DNA of 64,000 bases, from positions 38,034 to 102,033 of the forward strand of contig CAIFEX010000007.1 in assembly GCA_903789665.1 (NCBI GenBank), given 5' to 3'. The notes under the pieces are model-generated. The model made no database searches, was not told the DNA's origin, and worked only from the letters and a program-made list of their open reading frames with translations. Position numbers and translations under genes: made by a program. Below, piece by piece: positions 19,419 to 29,042 of the stretch (positions are counted from its first letter, which is position 1; each line of letters begins with the position of its first letter). Source of the DNA: an uncultured Clostridium sp. (GTDB lineage Bacteria > Bacillota > Clostridia > Clostridiales > Clostridiaceae).

Positions 19419-19498
19419 ATATTGATTTGCCCTGCTGTAGGTGGCATACTTTGTGACGGGTCGGAATATTGATTTGCCCTGCCGTAGGTGGCACACTT
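19419..19498. repeat. Two 33-bp direct repeats, 47-bp period
   Basis: atattgatttgccctgc and the following taggtggca...actt occur at 19419-19451 and 19466-19498, differing at two positions. They adjoin the degenerate array but have a different sequence. Confidence 0.85.
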
Positions 19499-19640
19499 CG
19501 GCGGCCAGGATCCTGTTTTCAGCTCATGGATTATTTGCACTTTCATTTGCAATACTCCCGCGGAACTAAGTGGGAAATTGTCCGGGATAATGATAAAATA
19601 TAAGTTGATATTTGATTAAATTTTAAAGAAGGTATTTATA

Positions 19641-20480
19641 ATGGATGAGTGTTTCAGTAAATTCTTTTTAGAAGACAATGAGGTGAAAAACAAGGAGAAA
19701 TTTAACGATGATGTGTTGGAAAAGGGGAAATCTCTCTATGAAGTAATCCGTATAATAGATGGGAAGCCTTTATTTTTAAAAGCTCATTTGGATAGGCTGG
19801 ATAATTCTTTTAATGTAACTGGACTTAAATTGTGGCTTGGCAGGAGAGAAATTGCAGATGAAATACTTAAATTGATAGATATAAATAAAATCTATGCCGG
19901 AAATGTGAAACTTATATTTAATTTCTATAGAGGCCGCAGATTTTTAGCTTATTTCGTAGAACACCATTATCCCGTTCCCGAAGATTATAAAACAGGAGTA
20001 AGAACTGACTTTTTTCAAGTTGAGAGGGAAAATCCGAATGCCAAGGTGATAAATCAGGAGTACAGGGCACGGGTTGGCAAAAAGATAAGGGAAAGCAATA
20101 TATTTGAGGCGATTCTTGTAGACAATAGTGGAAATATAACCGAAGGAAGCAAGTCCAATATATTTATGATAAAAGATGAAAAGGTTATAACCCCGCCCCT
20201 CAAAAGAGTGCTGCCCGGGACTACGAGGAGCATTATAATTAAGATCTGCGGCAGACTCGGGCTGGATGTATTGGAGAAAGATGTGAGCTGTGAGGATATA
20301 GATAAATTTGATGCGGTGTTTATATCGGGTACTTCTCCTAAGGTACTTCCTGTAAAAAGTCTGGGAAATATTAAATTTAATTCTTCAAATAATGAAATAC
20401 TTCTCAAGATAATGCAGGCATACGACGAGGAAATAAAAGGGGATATAAATAATTTTAAGAAGACGAAATATGTCAGATGA
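19641..20480 (+). CDS. Class IV PLP-dependent aminotransferase / aminodeoxychorismate lyase-like
   Basis: A 279-aa fold-type IV PLP enzyme. Seen: GKSLYEVIRIIDGKPLFLKAHLDRL near the N-terminus, the candidate Schiff-base lysine K135 in NAKVINQEYR, and the cofactor signature NITEGSKSNIFMI (Glu169), followed by PPLKRVLPGTTRSIII. Members include branched-chain and D-amino-acid aminotransferases and 4-amino-4-deoxychorismate lyase (PabC); the length and motifs do not separate these. It starts at ATG after AAAGAAGG and is followed by a FapA-like gene and the chemotaxis block in the same direction. No folate or amino acid pathway gene is adjacent. Confidence 0.82.
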   Translation: MDECFSKFFLEDNEVKNKEKFNDDVLEKGKSLYEVIRIIDGKPLFLKAHLDRLDNSFNVTGLKLWLGRREIADEILKLIDINKIYAGNVKLIFNFYRGRRFLAYFVEHHYPVPEDYKTGVRTDFFQVERENPNAKVINQEYRARVGKKIRESNIFEAILVDNSGNITEGSKSNIFMIKDEKVITPPLKRVLPGTTRSIIIKICGRLGLDVLEKDVSCEDIDKFDAVFISGTSPKVLPVKSLGNIKFNSSNNEILLKIMQAYDEEIKGDINNFKKTKYVR

Positions 20481-20555
20481 AGATCAGGACAATTCGGAAT
20501 TGAGGAGTGCCGGTGAATTTTGTGTTTATGTTGAATGGGGAAGTGATTGATTTAT

Positions 20556-22484
20556 ATGAAGAAAATTTTTCGGGGAATTTCGCTGGAAGATTGTTTGAAA
20601 TCTGCCAGTTATGAGCTGAATAAGCCCAAGGAACAGTTGAAATACAGAATATTGAAACAGAAAAAATCTTTTTTTAAGAAAAAAACTGTAATTGAGGTTT
20701 TTCTGGATGATGCTGAAAGGAATATGGCACCCTTGAATCCTGATGAAAGCAGCGGCACTGTCAGGGTGGAGCAGGGAAGGATAATTGTAAAGGATCCTGC
20801 GGCAAAGGGCAGGCCTGCGGTAATTTGCAGAAGCAAATACATGTCGATTTTTGTAGATGGAGCTGAAGTTGAAAAAGGATGTGAAGTTTTTTCAAACAGT
20901 GATATAAAAGTGGTCTTTCAGGAGGAAGAAGCTAAGAGAGAGTTCAGCATACATGTACCTCACGATAAAATGAAGGCCTATGCTGAAGTTAGGTATACGC
21001 CTAAAAATGAGTATGCATTGAAAGACACGCCTGAAAGCTCCAGATTAACTCTTGAAGCCGGGGTGGTGAAGAGCACGCAGCCGCCTGAATATACTGCCGA
21101 GGAAATTAAAGAAGAGTTATCCAATAATAAAATAGTTTATGGTATAATAGAAGAAAATTTGAAAAAAGTAGTAAAAACCAATAAAAAAATACTTGTGGCA
21201 CAGGGGAAAAAGCCGGTAGATGGAGAAGATGATCGGATAGAGGCGAAATTTAAAACTTTTGCAGATTTAAAGGAAGATATGGTAGGTAATGTGGATTTTA
21301 AAAGCATAGGAGCTGTGAATGCGGTTAGAAAAGGGGACGTAATTGCAGTAAAACATGTTGGTACCGAAGGCGAAAATGGCTGCGATGTATACGGGAAGAT
21401 TATAAAATGTCAAAAAGGCAAAAAATTGAAACTTAAAGCCGGTACGGGATGTATTCTCAAAGATAAAAACACAGTTGAGGCAATTATTGATGGCAAACCT
21501 TCCGTACAGGGAAACACCTTTTATGTTCACCAGGTTCATGAAATAAACGGCGATGTGGATTTAAGTACTGGAAACGTGAAATTTATAGGGGATGTAGTCA
21601 TACATGGTGGCGTCAAAGAGGGAATGAAAGTAAAGTGCGGAAATGATCTTGTCATAGACAGGGAAGTTGAAAGGGCCGATATAAGTGCGGCAGGCAGCAT
21701 AACCATAGGCGGCAGTATTGTAGCGTCCAAGATATACGGCGGCGGAGACAATGTAAAAAAACTTCATGCGGTGGAACACCTGAAAAAATTCAACCAAAAT
21801 TTGGATAAATTGATGCAGGTTGTGGATGAAATAAAATCATATAACTTACTTGGGTGCAACAAAAGCGATGGAGAGATAATAAAAATACTTCTGGAAAATA
21901 AATTCAAAATTCTTCTGAGGCTCGGAATAAATATAATTGCCGATTTGAATGCCCAGAATGAAGAGGATAGTGAAGACGATATAGTCAGGTACATAAAGAC
22001 CAGACTTATGGGAATGGGACCTGTGAGCATAAAAAATTATCTTGAGCTGAATGAGCTGATAGATGGGGTAAATGGCAAAATAAAATATTTTGAAAATACA
22101 CTCGGGCTTCCTGTAAATGTAAATATATCCTACTGTCAGGATTCGAATATACAGAGTTCGGGGAGCGTGCTTATTACAGGAAAAGGAGAGTACGTATCAA
22201 CTATTGCAGGAAGTGACTCTATTGAGTTTGAAAGGGAAGGAAGTGTGGCAAGGGGAGGAATTTTGAGTTCTCAAAAGGAAGTCAGATGCAAGATTGTCGG
22301 CAGTATGGCAGGTGTGTCTACGACACTTCAGGTGGGAAGCAAAGGCAGCATATGGGCCGATGTAGCCTACCACAATACCATATTTAAAGTGGGGGATAGG
22401 GAAAAGGTACTGGAGTCCCCGGGTAAAAATGTACATGCCTATTTAAAGGATGGAAATATAATGGTAGATAAATTTGTACTATGA
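20556..22484 (+). CDS. FapA-like DUF342 polymer-assembly protein
   Basis: About 642 aa. The N-terminal half carries a Jag-N-like head (MKKIFRGISLEDCLKSASYEL with KKKSFFKKKTVIEVFLDD) and a middle region. The second half is the DUF342/FapA beta-helix: repeated GDVDLSTGNVKFIGDVVIHGGVKEGM, AAGSITIGGSIVASKI and SSGSVLITGKGEYVS strands with glycine turns, interrupted by a coiled-coil arm (about aa 400-500). FapA-type proteins are cytoplasmic scaffolds; clostridial copies often adjoin flagellar or chemotaxis genes, as here, but the role is not settled. ATG 20556 is preferred to TTG 20547 because GGGGAAG lies about 12 nt upstream of the ATG and too close to the TTG. Confidence 0.85.
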   Translation: MKKIFRGISLEDCLKSASYELNKPKEQLKYRILKQKKSFFKKKTVIEVFLDDAERNMAPLNPDESSGTVRVEQGRIIVKDPAAKGRPAVICRSKYMSIFVDGAEVEKGCEVFSNSDIKVVFQEEEAKREFSIHVPHDKMKAYAEVRYTPKNEYALKDTPESSRLTLEAGVVKSTQPPEYTAEEIKEELSNNKIVYGIIEENLKKVVKTNKKILVAQGKKPVDGEDDRIEAKFKTFADLKEDMVGNVDFKSIGAVNAVRKGDVIAVKHVGTEGENGCDVYGKIIKCQKGKKLKLKAGTGCILKDKNTVEAIIDGKPSVQGNTFYVHQVHEINGDVDLSTGNVKFIGDVVIHGGVKEGMKVKCGNDLVIDREVERADISAAGSITIGGSIVASKIYGGGDNVKKLHAVEHLKKFNQNLDKLMQVVDEIKSYNLLGCNKSDGEIIKILLENKFKILLRLGINIIADLNAQNEEDSEDDIVRYIKTRLMGMGPVSIKNYLELNELIDGVNGKIKYFENTLGLPVNVNISYCQDSNIQSSGSVLITGKGEYVSTIAGSDSIEFEREGSVARGGILSSQKEVRCKIVGSMAGVSTTLQVGSKGSIWADVAYHNTIFKVGDREKVLESPGKNVHAYLKDGNIMVDKFVL

Positions 22485-22521
22485 AATTTAATTTATTTTA
22501 ATAATTAAGGAGGATTTTATA

Positions 22522-22968
22522 ATGGGCAATAAGGAGATAAAAGTGTTGATATTTAGTATAGGCGATGAATACTATGCCACGGATATTATGGAGATAGAGA
22601 GAATTTTAGGGTATAAAGAAACCACAAAGCTGCCCGACTCACCTGATTTTGTGGAAGGAGTTATAAACTACGAGGGAAATATACTCCCTATAATATCCCT
22701 CTCTAAAAGATTTAGACTTGGCGCAGATCAGAAGGGGGATCAGTCGAAAATCATAGTCACAAAGCAGGACGGAAATAAAATAGGGGTAATAGTCGATGAG
22801 GTATCTGAAGTAAGAGATGTAAAGGAAAGCGATATAGAAGTACCTCCGGAGATAATAGCGGGAATATCAAAGAGATATGTTAAGGGGCTCATAAAGATAG
22901 ACGAGAAGATAGTGATATTTTTGAACATGGCAAAAATATTGACGGATAAGGAAAAGGAACTCATATGA
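22522..22968 (+). CDS. cheW: Chemotaxis coupling protein CheW (first copy)
   Basis: A 148-aa SH3-like CheW protein that couples receptors to the CheA kinase at the membrane array. Seen: KVLIFSIGDEYYATDIMEIERIL, TKLPDSPDFVEGVINYEGNILPIISL (the receptor-contact loop with the conserved N-Y-E-G region) and SKIIVTKQDGNKIGVIVDEVSEV. RBS AAGGAGG, ATG start. First gene of the tightly packed cheW-cheD-cheB-cheR-cheA-cheC-cheY run. A second CheW at 28614 differs considerably, so the two may serve different receptors or arrays. Confidence 0.93.
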   Translation: MGNKEIKVLIFSIGDEYYATDIMEIERILGYKETTKLPDSPDFVEGVINYEGNILPIISLSKRFRLGADQKGDQSKIIVTKQDGNKIGVIVDEVSEVRDVKESDIEVPPEIIAGISKRYVKGLIKIDEKIVIFLNMAKILTDKEKELI

Positions 22969-23001
22969 CTTATATAATTTGAATTGAGAGGTTGCATGTT
23001 T

Positions 23002-23499
23002 ATGGAGGTAAGCGAAATAAAGGAAATAAAGGTGGGAATAGCAGATATGAATACTGCAGGCTCTCCAAACAGGATCATAACTATCGGTTTGGGTTCCTGT
23101 GTAGGTATAGCACTATATGACGATAAATCGAACATAGGGGGTCTGGCACATATAATGCTGCCGGACAGTACCCAGTTCAGCAATAAGAAAAATCCCTTGA
23201 AATTTGCTGATCTGGCTATTCCCCTGCTTATAGAAAAATTGGAGAAATTAGGTGTAAATAGAAGAAATTTAAAGGCAAAAATAGCTGGAGGAGCATCCAT
23301 GTTTAACTTTCCGGACAAAAGTGTGATGATGGATATAGGAAACAGGAACGGAAAAGCCGTAAAACACATGCTGGAAAAATGTTCTATCTCCATATTGGCA
23401 GAAGATCTGGGCGGCAATAAGGGCAGAACTATGATACTTGATACTTCGGACGGATCAGTTAAAATAAAGACAGTGGGAATGGGAATAAGGGAAATTTAG
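23002..23499 (+). CDS. cheD: Chemoreceptor glutamine deamidase CheD
   Basis: 165 aa. Seen: the catalytic GLGSCVGIALYD (Cys33) and AHIMLP (His50) pair, plus AKIAGGASMF and a GGNKGRTMILDT C-terminal motif. CheD deamidates specific Gln residues of chemoreceptors and is inhibited or recruited by CheC, encoded further down in the same operon. Alternative starts TTG 22984 and ATG 22996 exist; GAGAGG at 22986-22991 is best spaced for ATG 23002. It lies between cheW and cheB with short gaps. Confidence 0.93.
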   Translation: MEVSEIKEIKVGIADMNTAGSPNRIITIGLGSCVGIALYDDKSNIGGLAHIMLPDSTQFSNKKNPLKFADLAIPLLIEKLEKLGVNRRNLKAKIAGGASMFNFPDKSVMMDIGNRNGKAVKHMLEKCSISILAEDLGGNKGRTMILDTSDGSVKIKTVGMGIREI

Positions 23500-23520
23500 A
23501 ATTGATGGAGTGATGACATT

Positions 23521-24591
23521 TTGAGAAATATTAAAGTTTTAGTGGTAGATGATTCTGCGTTTATGAGAAAGATAATTTCGGATATGATAAATGACGATCC
23601 CTGTATGGAGGTCATTGGCACTGCCAGAAACGGCGAGGATTTTTTAAACAAGCTTTCCTCAAATTTCTGGAAAGTGTATCCCGATGTAGTGACTCTTGAC
23701 GTGGAAATGCCCAGGATGGACGGCATAGCTGCCCTCCGTGAATTGAAAAGGAGGGGAATTTTTATACCTGTGATAGTTTTAAGCAGCATTTCAAAAGAAG
23801 GCACTAAACTTACTATGGAGTGTCTTGAAGCAGGTGCATTTGATTTTTTGCCCAAGCCATCCGGCACCATATCGCTGGATATAGAAAAAATAAAAATTAA
23901 TCTGATAAAGAAAATAAGGGCGGCTTGTAGAAATGTGAAAAAGTCGGTGAATGTTTCTGATGCGGTACCGGTATCTGCAGTGCATGGGGAAAACGGTGAA
24001 ATTGGGGGAACCAGAAAAAATATAGATGCGGTGGTAATAGGTGCATCCACCGGAGGACCCAAGGCATTGTATTCAGTTATAACAAAATTTCCCGAAGATA
24101 TGGGAGTGCCCGTATTTGTTGTGCAGCACATGCCTTCGGGGTTTACAAAAGCCTTTGCGGAAAGACTCGATTCCAATTCTGACATAAAAGTTATGGAAGC
24201 ACAGGACAGTATGAATGCGGTCAAAAATACTGTTTACATAGCTCCGGGCGGATTTCACATGGAAGTCTGGAGAGACAAAAAAATACATCTCAATAAGGAA
24301 CCTGCAATCTGGGGCGTAAGGCCTTCTGTGGATAAACTGTTTTTATCTGCTTCCAGGGTGTATGGAGGAAATATCATAAGTGCGGTTCTGACGGGCATGG
24401 GACGAGATGGTGCAAATGGAACCGTGGAGATCAAAAAAGGCGGTGGAATTACCATATCGGAAGCTGAATCCACCTGCACTATTTATGGAATGCCCAAAGC
24501 GGCTTATGCCACCGGCAAAGTTGATCTGGTCCTTCCTGTGGACAAAATAGCCAGCGAAATTTTGAAGATAATAAAACTTGGCAGGAGGTAG
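23521..24591 (+). CDS. cheB: Chemotaxis response regulator methylesterase CheB
   Basis: A 356-aa two-domain protein. An N-terminal receiver (VDDSAFMRKII, phospho-acceptor Asp60 in TLDVEMPRMDG) and a C-terminal methylesterase with the catalytic triad Ser176 (IGASTGGP), His203 (QHMPSGF) and Asp296 (TGMGRDGANG). It removes methyl groups from receptor glutamates and so opposes CheR, the next gene. TTG start, 22 nt after cheD; its last 14 bases lie just before the cheR start. The linker (about aa 115-165) is ordinary in length. Confidence 0.94.
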   Translation: MRNIKVLVVDDSAFMRKIISDMINDDPCMEVIGTARNGEDFLNKLSSNFWKVYPDVVTLDVEMPRMDGIAALRELKRRGIFIPVIVLSSISKEGTKLTMECLEAGAFDFLPKPSGTISLDIEKIKINLIKKIRAACRNVKKSVNVSDAVPVSAVHGENGEIGGTRKNIDAVVIGASTGGPKALYSVITKFPEDMGVPVFVVQHMPSGFTKAFAERLDSNSDIKVMEAQDSMNAVKNTVYIAPGGFHMEVWRDKKIHLNKEPAIWGVRPSVDKLFLSASRVYGGNIISAVLTGMGRDGANGTVEIKKGGGITISEAESTCTIYGMPKAAYATGKVDLVLPVDKIASEILKIIKLGRR

Positions 24592-24595
24592 ATCT

Positions 24596-25369
24596 ATGGA
24601 TGCGGATATGGATTATTTTGAAAGATGGGTATTGAGGGAATTTAATATAAACCTTTCTGCCTACAAACCCAAACAGCTTCACAGGCGGATTAGAAGCCTC
24701 ATGTCCAGAGTCGGGGTGAATACCATAGAGGAGTATATAGCACTTTTGAGAAAGGACGGGGGCCAGAGACAGAAGTTTCTGGATTTTATAACTATAAATG
24801 TATCCGAATTTTTTAGGAACCCGGAAATATTCGGGGAATTCAAGCTAAAGCTGAAAGAAGAACTGCTTTCCAGGAGCGATTCTCTAAAAATATGGAGTGC
24901 AGCCTGTTCAATTGGAGCCGAGCCATATTCGGTGGCCATATATTTATATGAGTTGAACCCCGGCGGGAAACATAAAATAATTGCAACCGACATAGACAGC
25001 ACAATAATAGAGAGGGCCAGAAAAGGAGAATATGCTTTATCGGAAATAAAAAATGTAAAAAAGGAATATTTAAATAAGTATTTTATAATAAAAGACGATA
25101 AATATATTATAAGCGATAAAATAAAAAAATTGGTTACCTTCAAAAAACACGACTTGATATTGGACAGTTACGATGACAATTTTGACCTGATAATATGCAG
25201 AAACGTGGTGATATATTTTAATCAGGACATAAAGGATAAAATATATAAAAAATTTAGCCGGTCTTTAAAAAAGGGAGGGCTGCTGTTTGTCGGGGCCACC
25301 GAGAGCATTTACAATTACAAGGACTATGGTTTTGAGAAGGCATCTACCTTTATGTACAGAAAGCTATAA
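24596..25369 (+). CDS. cheR: Chemotaxis protein methyltransferase CheR
   Basis: A 257-aa SAM-dependent methyltransferase acting on receptor glutamates. Seen: the N-terminal helical domain (FERWVLREFNINLSAYKPKQ with RRIRSLMSRVG), TINVSEFFRNPEIF, the SAM loop IWSAACSIGAEPYSVAIYLYE, and DLIICRNVVIYFNQDIKDKI, all characteristic of CheR. ATG 24596 is preferred to the overlapping TTG 24578 because AGGAGG (24583-24588) sits 7 nt before it, inside the end of cheB. Coupled to cheB and cheA. Confidence 0.94.
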   Translation: MDADMDYFERWVLREFNINLSAYKPKQLHRRIRSLMSRVGVNTIEEYIALLRKDGGQRQKFLDFITINVSEFFRNPEIFGEFKLKLKEELLSRSDSLKIWSAACSIGAEPYSVAIYLYELNPGGKHKIIATDIDSTIIERARKGEYALSEIKNVKKEYLNKYFIIKDDKYIISDKIKKLVTFKKHDLILDSYDDNFDLIICRNVVIYFNQDIKDKIYKKFSRSLKKGGLLFVGATESIYNYKDYGFEKASTFMYRKL

Positions 25370-25380
25370 GGAGGGAGAAA

Positions 25381-27438
25381 ATGGATACATCACAGTATAT
25401 GGATATGTTTCTTGAAGAGGCAATGGATAATTTGCAGACGCTGAATGAGTCCTTGCTTCAGCTTGAACAGGAACCAGATAATATAGATAAGGTGAATGAA
25501 ATTTTTAGAGTTGCACATACCATAAAGGGAATGGCAGCCACCATGGGATTTAACAAGGTGACGGAACTCACCCATAAAATGGAGGATGTATTATCTGAAT
25601 TTAGGGATGGACAGCTTAAAGTTACACAGGACGTTGTGACAGTGCTGTTTAAATGTCTGGATACCCTTGAGAAGATGATAAAAAATATAGAGGACGGGGT
25701 AGATGAAGAAGTACCTATTGAAGGCATCATGGGGGAACTTGAAAAGATTTCCGGGAATCCCCAGGCAGCTTCCAAAGGACAGGAAAATGTAAAAAAGGAA
25801 ACTGCGGCAAAGCCCGAGCCCGGTGACAAGGATATTGTCGATTCTTCCGTAAAATTAAACGAATATGACATAAATGTAGTCAAGCAGGCGAAGGACAAGG
25901 GTTTTAATGCCTTTGCAATAAAGATCAACCTCAGTGAAAGTACGCTGCTTAAGTCGGCCAGGGCCTTTCTCATATTCAAGAACCTGGAGGAGATCGGGGA
26001 GATAATAAAGTCAGTGCCGGGTACTGAAGACATAGAGAGCGAAAACTTTGAATTTGAGATACAGCTTGTTTTCTTGTCTAAAAGCAGCAGGGAAAAAGTG
26101 TACAATACCATAAACAATATATCTGAAATAGAGAAGGTTGAAGTAGAGGACGTGGATATCAAGTCCATAAAAGCCGAGATGATAAAGGAAGACGCGGATA
26201 AGGAAGGCCAGATAAAGGCCAAAGTTGAAAAGTCCAAGGCTGACAAGGAAACTGCTGCCGCCGCCAAAAAGGAAAATAAAAAACCTGCGGCCAAGAAAAA
26301 AAGAAGAAAGGTTCACCAGTCTGTGAGGGTTGATCTGGAGAAGCTGGATAAATTTATGAATATGGTTTCTGAGCTGGTTATAAACAGGACAAGACTTGAG
26401 CAGATAAGCAGCAACTATAAATTAACTGAATTAAACGAGACACTTGAGCAGGTAGCAAGGACTACTTCGGATCTCCAGGACCTGGTCATGAAAATCAGGA
26501 TGCTGCCTCTTGATACCGTATTTAGCAGATTCCCCAGGATGGTAAGGGATTTGTCCGTAGAGCTGGACAAAAAAATGGAACTTATAATTCAGGGTGCGGA
26601 CACAGAACTTGACAGGACGGTAATAGATGAAATTGGCGAACCGCTTATCCATTTAATCAGAAACGCCGCAGATCACGGCATAGAGCCCAATGAGGAGAGA
26701 ATTGCAAAGGGCAAGGATCCTGTGGGAAAGATAAGGCTCATTGCCTACCAGGAAGGCACCAAGGCAGTTATAAAAGTTGAAGATGACGGCGGCGGAATAC
26801 CTGTGGACAAAGTCCGTGAAAAAGCGGAGGACATGGGTATAAATACTGAAGGAATGTCAGAAAGCGATATAAAAAATCTCATATTCATGCAGGGATTCAG
26901 CACCAATAAAAAAGTAACCGACATTTCAGGCAGGGGAGTCGGCATGGATGTAGTAAAGACCAAGATATCTTCCCTGGGAGGAAGTGTGGATCTCATAAGT
27001 GAAAAGGACAGGGGATCTACCTTTATAATAAGGCTTCCGCTTACACTGCAGATAATTCAAGTTCTGCTCGTGGGGGCCGGAAATGAAACCATGGCCATAT
27101 CCCTTGGATATGTGGACAGGGTCATAGATTACAGTGACGATTTAGTTAAAAGGACAAGCAATAAGGAAGTTATAATATACAACGGAGATGTCGTACCACT
27201 TGTAAGGCTGTATCAGAAACTGGGAATTGAAAAATCGGACAGCAGGAAAAAATACATCGTCATAGTAAAAGTAGGGGAGAAAACTGTAGGACTCATGGTG
27301 GACGCGCTTTTCGGACAGAGGGAGATTGTCATAAAGCCGCTTGGGAAAACTCTGCAGAATTTGAAAGAATACATGGGGGCAACAATACTTGGTGACGGAC
27401 TCGTAACGCTTATATTGGATGTTGCCTACCTGGTATAA
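25381..27438 (+). CDS. cheA: Chemotaxis histidine kinase CheA
   Basis: 685 aa, domains in order: P1 phosphotransfer (His46 in FRVAHTIKGMAATMGF), a linker, P2 CheY/CheB-binding (about aa 155-250), an Ala/Lys-rich linker, P3 dimerisation (VRVDLEKLDKFMNMVSELV, from about aa 315), P4 ATPase with N-box HLIRNAADHGIEP, G1 VEDDGGGIP and G2 SGRGVGMDVVKTK, then a P5 CheW-like domain ending with ATILGDGLVTLILDV. It phosphorylates CheY and CheB in response to receptor state. ATG start after AAGGAGGGAGAAA. Confidence 0.96.
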   Translation: MDTSQYMDMFLEEAMDNLQTLNESLLQLEQEPDNIDKVNEIFRVAHTIKGMAATMGFNKVTELTHKMEDVLSEFRDGQLKVTQDVVTVLFKCLDTLEKMIKNIEDGVDEEVPIEGIMGELEKISGNPQAASKGQENVKKETAAKPEPGDKDIVDSSVKLNEYDINVVKQAKDKGFNAFAIKINLSESTLLKSARAFLIFKNLEEIGEIIKSVPGTEDIESENFEFEIQLVFLSKSSREKVYNTINNISEIEKVEVEDVDIKSIKAEMIKEDADKEGQIKAKVEKSKADKETAAAAKKENKKPAAKKKRRKVHQSVRVDLEKLDKFMNMVSELVINRTRLEQISSNYKLTELNETLEQVARTTSDLQDLVMKIRMLPLDTVFSRFPRMVRDLSVELDKKMELIIQGADTELDRTVIDEIGEPLIHLIRNAADHGIEPNEERIAKGKDPVGKIRLIAYQEGTKAVIKVEDDGGGIPVDKVREKAEDMGINTEGMSESDIKNLIFMQGFSTNKKVTDISGRGVGMDVVKTKISSLGGSVDLISEKDRGSTFIIRLPLTLQIIQVLLVGAGNETMAISLGYVDRVIDYSDDLVKRTSNKEVIIYNGDVVPLVRLYQKLGIEKSDSRKKYIVIVKVGEKTVGLMVDALFGQREIVIKPLGKTLQNLKEYMGATILGDGLVTLILDVAYLV

Positions 27439-27451
27439 GGAGAGATTTGAT

Positions 27452-28051
27452 ATGGACTATAAGGAGCTTACTCCCATACAGCTGGATGCGCTGAAGGAAG
27501 TCTGCAACATAGGCACGGGAAACGCAGCTACAGCTCTTTCCCAGCTTTTAAACAGGAAAGTCGATATGACGGTACCTTCTATAAATATAGTGCCTTTTCA
27601 GGAGATTTTTGACAACATAGGCGAAGACGAGGTAGTTGTAGGGGTGATAGTGAGAATACTGGGAGATGCACCTGGAAATATACTATTTATATTTAAAAAG
27701 GAGACTGCATTGAATCTTATATACATGCTTTTGGGAGAAAGGAAGGAATTTCTAGATGACATGGGTAATTCAGCTGTATGTGAAGTGGGAAATATAATAG
27801 CCAGTTCCTATATGACATCCATGTCCAAGTTTACAGGACTTAATGTCATACCTTCCGTACCTGCAGTTACATGTGACATGCTTGGGGCGATACTTTCGAC
27901 TACCTTTATAGAATCAATGCAGTTTGACGACTATGTGATTGATATAGAAACATTGCTTATGCAGAATAAAAGCAAGCTGAGCGGGCATTTTTACTATATT
28001 CCTATGCCCGGATCTCTTGAGAAAATTTTAAATGCCTTGGGAATAGGCTAA
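27452..28051 (+). CDS. cheC: CheY-P phosphatase CheC
   Basis: 199 aa of the CheC/CheX/FliY family. Two active-site-type segments are visible: DALKEVCNIGTGNAATALSQ and SAVCEVGNIIASSYMTSMS, each with the ExxN core used to hydrolyse the CheY acyl phosphate. In Bacillus CheC also binds CheD and links phosphatase activity to receptor deamidation; cheD is in the same operon. ATG 27452 is preferred to ATG 27419 (inside cheA) because AAGGAGA (27437-27443) is 8 nt upstream. Confidence 0.92.
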   Translation: MDYKELTPIQLDALKEVCNIGTGNAATALSQLLNRKVDMTVPSINIVPFQEIFDNIGEDEVVVGVIVRILGDAPGNILFIFKKETALNLIYMLLGERKEFLDDMGNSAVCEVGNIIASSYMTSMSKFTGLNVIPSVPAVTCDMLGAILSTTFIESMQFDDYVIDIETLLMQNKSKLSGHFYYIPMPGSLEKILNALGIG

Positions 28052-28085
28052 ATAACAGTAGTATATAATTATTGGAGGGAAAAAA

Positions 28086-28448
28086 ATGGCTAAAATATTA
28101 ATTGTAGATGACGCTGCCTTTATGAGGATGATGATAAAGGATATATTAGAAAAAAATGGATTCGAAGTAGTGGGAGAAGCAAGCAACGGTGTAAAAGCTG
28201 TGGAATTATACAAGAAGGAAAAACCCGATGTGGTCACAATGGATATAACGATGCCGGACATGGACGGCATAGAGGCGGTAAAGGAGATAAAATCTTTTGA
28301 TTCAAGTGCCAAGATAATAATGTGTTCTGCAATGGGACAGCAGACCATGGTCATGGATGCAATAAAAGCCGGTGCAAGGGACTTTATTGTGAAGCCTTTT
28401 CAACCCGACAGAGTGCTGGAGGCAGTTAACAAAGTGGTTAATTCATAG
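28086..28448 (+). CDS. cheY: Chemotaxis response regulator CheY
   Basis: A 120-aa single receiver domain. Seen: acidic pocket VDDAAFMRMM, phospho-acceptor Asp53 in TMDITMPDMDG, the Ser/Thr switch region IIMCSAMGQQ and FIVKPFQP with the conserved Lys. CheY-P binds FliM and FliY, both encoded downstream, to change motor rotation. Last gene before a 165-bp gap, so it probably ends the cheW-cheY unit; no clear terminator was seen there. Confidence 0.95.
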   Translation: MAKILIVDDAAFMRMMIKDILEKNGFEVVGEASNGVKAVELYKKEKPDVVTMDITMPDMDGIEAVKEIKSFDSSAKIIMCSAMGQQTMVMDAIKAGARDFIVKPFQPDRVLEAVNKVVNS

Positions 28449-28613
28449 TGAAATGTAAAATTGGAGTTAAAATTTTATAACCAATATAAAGCTGATATGA
28501 TTTATGACGAAGTAATTGAATAGTGTTAAATTTAGTGCTAAACTTTGATAAAGATGCGTATAAAACTGTGAAGTACATAGTTTATATGTCCATATTCACA
28601 TGGAGGTGTAAAT

Positions 28614-29015
28614 ATGCAGGTTGTTATATTTAGATTGAATAACGAGCTGTTTGCCGTGGAAACGGCTAAAGTTCAGAGTATAAATAATGCCATGGGGATA
28701 ACGAAAGTTCCCAAGGCACCAGCTTATATAAAAGGGCTTGTAAATTTAAGGGGAAATGTAATATCACTTTTGGACATAAATCTTTTGATGGATATTCCCA
28801 AGAGCGGCAAAAGTGAAAACAGTATAATAATACTTGAAATGGAAGATGAACTGGTAGGCGTTACTGTAGATCAGGTGGATGAAGTTTTGGATCTGGATGA
28901 AAATATTATTGAAAAGGTAAATGACGAGAAGAAAAAAGCTTATATAGAGGGAATAATAAATCTCGACAACAGAGTGGTTACGTTAATCAATATAGACAAA
29001 CTTCTTTCAAATTAG
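28614..29015 (+). CDS. cheW: Chemotaxis coupling protein CheW (second copy)
   Basis: 133 aa, CheW fold: VVIFRLNNELFAVETAKVQSI, ITKVPKAPAYIKGLVNLRGNVISLLDI, IILEMEDELVGVTVDQVDEVLDL and AYIEGIINLDNRVVTLINI. The motif NLRGNV is the classical CheW receptor-binding segment, closer to consensus than the copy at 22522. RBS TGGAGGTG. It begins a new group with fliM and fliY, 165 bp after cheY. Confidence 0.93.
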   Translation: MQVVIFRLNNELFAVETAKVQSINNAMGITKVPKAPAYIKGLVNLRGNVISLLDINLLMDIPKSGKSENSIIILEMEDELVGVTVDQVDEVLDLDENIIEKVNDEKKKAYIEGIINLDNRVVTLINIDKLLSN

Positions 29016-29042
29016 AATTTTCGTGAGAAATGAGGGAATAGA

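Noticed and set aside
18600..19494. Three + strand and one - strand open frames of 88-97 codons
   Set aside because: They are by-products of the repeat array, overlap each other, lack ribosome sites and have Cys/Ser/Pro-rich translations without homology.
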